In this document: positions 63,185 to 64,000 of the stretch, piece by piece
How positions within the stretch are numbered: position 1 is the stretch's first letter
How the letters are laid out: each line of letters starts with the position of its first letter
DNA from: Bacteroidetes bacterium UKL13-3
GTDB lineage: Bacteria; Bacteroidota; Bacteroidia; UKL13-3
DNA: 64,000 nt
Reading direction: 5' to 3'
Assembly: GCA_001602415.1 (NCBI GenBank)
Contig: CP012155.1
Coordinates: forward strand, 3,022,143 to 3,086,142
The notes under the pieces: generated by a model
What the model saw: the letters and a program-made list of their open reading frames with translations, nothing else
What the model was told of the DNA's origin: nothing
The model's database searches: none
Made by a program: the position numbers and the translations under genes

Positions 63185-64000
63185 TTAACGTCCTAAGTGA
63201 ATCATTAATACCGAAACGTCTGCAGGAGAAATTCCGCTAATCCGCGATGCTTGACCAAGCGTTTTAGGTTTTTGTTTGTGGAGTTTTTCGCGTGCTTCCT
63301 TCGACATAGATTGAATGTTAGCGTAATCAAAATCATCCATAATTTTGATGTCTTCTAATCTGTTAATTTTATCGGCTAGTTGTTTTTCTTTTTCAAGATA
63401 GCCTTCGTACTTTAACAAAATTTCTGTTTGCAATAGGGTTTCTGAATCACAACCAATCACCATGTTTTGCACCAAAGGTAATGAAGCTATCATATTGTTT
63501 AAGGTTACCTGTGGTCTGCTTAAAATAGCATCTAGCTTGTAATTTTGGGGCACAGCTGATGTTCCAAGCTGTTCCAACATAGGATTAACCTCAGAAGGAG
63601 TGATTGACGTTTTTTTGAATAGTTTAACAAGGTTATCCGTTTTTGATATTTTTTGCTTTACTGCTTCTAAGCGCTCATCAGAAGCCAATCCCAATGCATG
63701 GCCCATTTCGGTTAATCGAACATCGGCATTATCTTGGCGCAATAAAATGCGGTACTCGGCACGTGAGGTGAACATTCTGTATGGTTCATCAGTTCCTTTA
63801 TTCACCAAATCATCAATTAATACACCAATATAAGCCTCAGAACGTTTTAGTATGAAAGCATCTTTCTCTGCTACTTTTTGGTGCGCGTTTATTCCTGCAA
63901 TCAACCCTTGACAGGCGGCTTCTTCATAACCTGTTGTTCCGTTAATTTGTCCTGCAAAAAACAGGTTTTCGATCAGGTGTGTTTCCAAAGAAAGCTTAAG
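63185..64000 (-). CDS. mnmG: tRNA uridine-5-carboxymethylaminomethyl enzyme MnmG, C-terminal part
   Basis: The gene continues beyond the right edge (5' end outside). The visible 270 residues include the FAD-binding LFFAGQINGTTGYEEAACQGLIAG, VLIDDLVNKGTDEPYRMFTSRAEYRILLRQDNAD, and the C-terminal helical domain with SRISGISPADVSVLMIHL, all characteristic of MnmG (GidA). With MnmE it modifies U34 in several tRNAs. Length of the seen part and motifs leave little doubt. Confidence 0.96.
   Translation of the reverse strand, partial: LKLSLETHLIENLFFAGQINGTTGYEEAACQGLIAGINAHQKVAEKDAFILKRSEAYIGVLIDDLVNKGTDEPYRMFTSRAEYRILLRQDNADVRLTEMGHALGLASDERLEAVKQKISKTDNLVKLFKKTSITPSEVNPMLEQLGTSAVPQNYKLDAILSRPQVTLNNMIASLPLVQNMVIGCDSETLLQTEILLKYEGYLEKEKQLADKINRLEDIKIMDDFDYANIQSMSKEAREKLHKQKPKTLGQASRISGISPADVSVLMIHLGR

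Noticed and set aside
1..64000. CRISPR arrays and rRNA or tRNA genes
   Set aside because: No regularly spaced repeats and no recognisable rRNA or tRNA sequence were seen on reading both strands, although a covariance search was not possible.

Overview
The window is chromosomal DNA from a member of the Bacteroidota. Evidence for this is the AT-rich composition (judged by eye), a type IX secretion C-terminal sorting domain on a secreted nuclease, Bacteroidota-typical families (DUF6089-like barrel, DUF6427-like membrane protein, CusA-TolC fusion pump), promoter elements of the TAnnTTTG type, and little use of Shine-Dalgarno sequences. The genus cannot be fixed from the sequence alone; a free-living, aerobic, light-exposed lifestyle is suggested by two adjacent photolyase/cryptochrome genes.

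Layout. 1-1.7 kb: end of a membrane-anchored protein and gpsA. 1.7-6.0 kb: a decayed accessory patch holding an orphan antitoxin cut by an IS4-type remnant, two polymorphic-toxin tip fragments each followed by an immunity-type gene (ankyrin lipoprotein; DUF3997-like lipoprotein), a complete IS30-family element interrupting the second toxin fragment, and a 5'-truncated unknown gene. 6.1-15.5 kb: housekeeping (polA, an MscS channel, tatD, gcvH, rsmI, menF and a MenI-like thioesterase) with two decay events, an nth-type pseudogene and a frame-broken outer-membrane protein.

15.7-27.5 kb: a compact, translationally coupled defence operon: XRE regulator, SNF2 helicase, GxxExxY nuclease-like protein, beta-class adenine methyltransferase (Mod), a RecF/OLD-like ATPase with a DUF4276 TOPRIM-type partner, and a Res-like helicase-nuclease. 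It starts at a palindromic operator overlapping its promoter and is bracketed by two related non-coding stem-loop repeats in direct orientation, the left copy just before the operator and the right copy immediately after the last stop codon. This is the most interesting region: a type III-like restriction-modification core carrying an SNF2 helicase (DISARM-like in that respect, but with no drmA/B/C) and a nested ATPase-TOPRIM module.

28-53 kb: ordinary chromosomal genes: histidine phosphatase, prolyl oligopeptidase lipoprotein, T9SS nuclease, the two photolyases, an MsbA-like ABC exporter, rbfA, a DedA protein, a LolC/E-type permease, hflX, a LiaF-like/DUF4288/LytS/LytTR signalling operon and methyltransferases. 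52-58 kb: a metal-efflux operon in which the RND pump and outer-membrane factor are one polypeptide. 58.5-64 kb: esterase, pheS, an AT-rich gap with several near-consensus DnaA boxes not far from mnmG (a candidate replication origin), an Ig-like lipoprotein, a methyltransferase and the C-terminal part of mnmG, which runs off the right edge.
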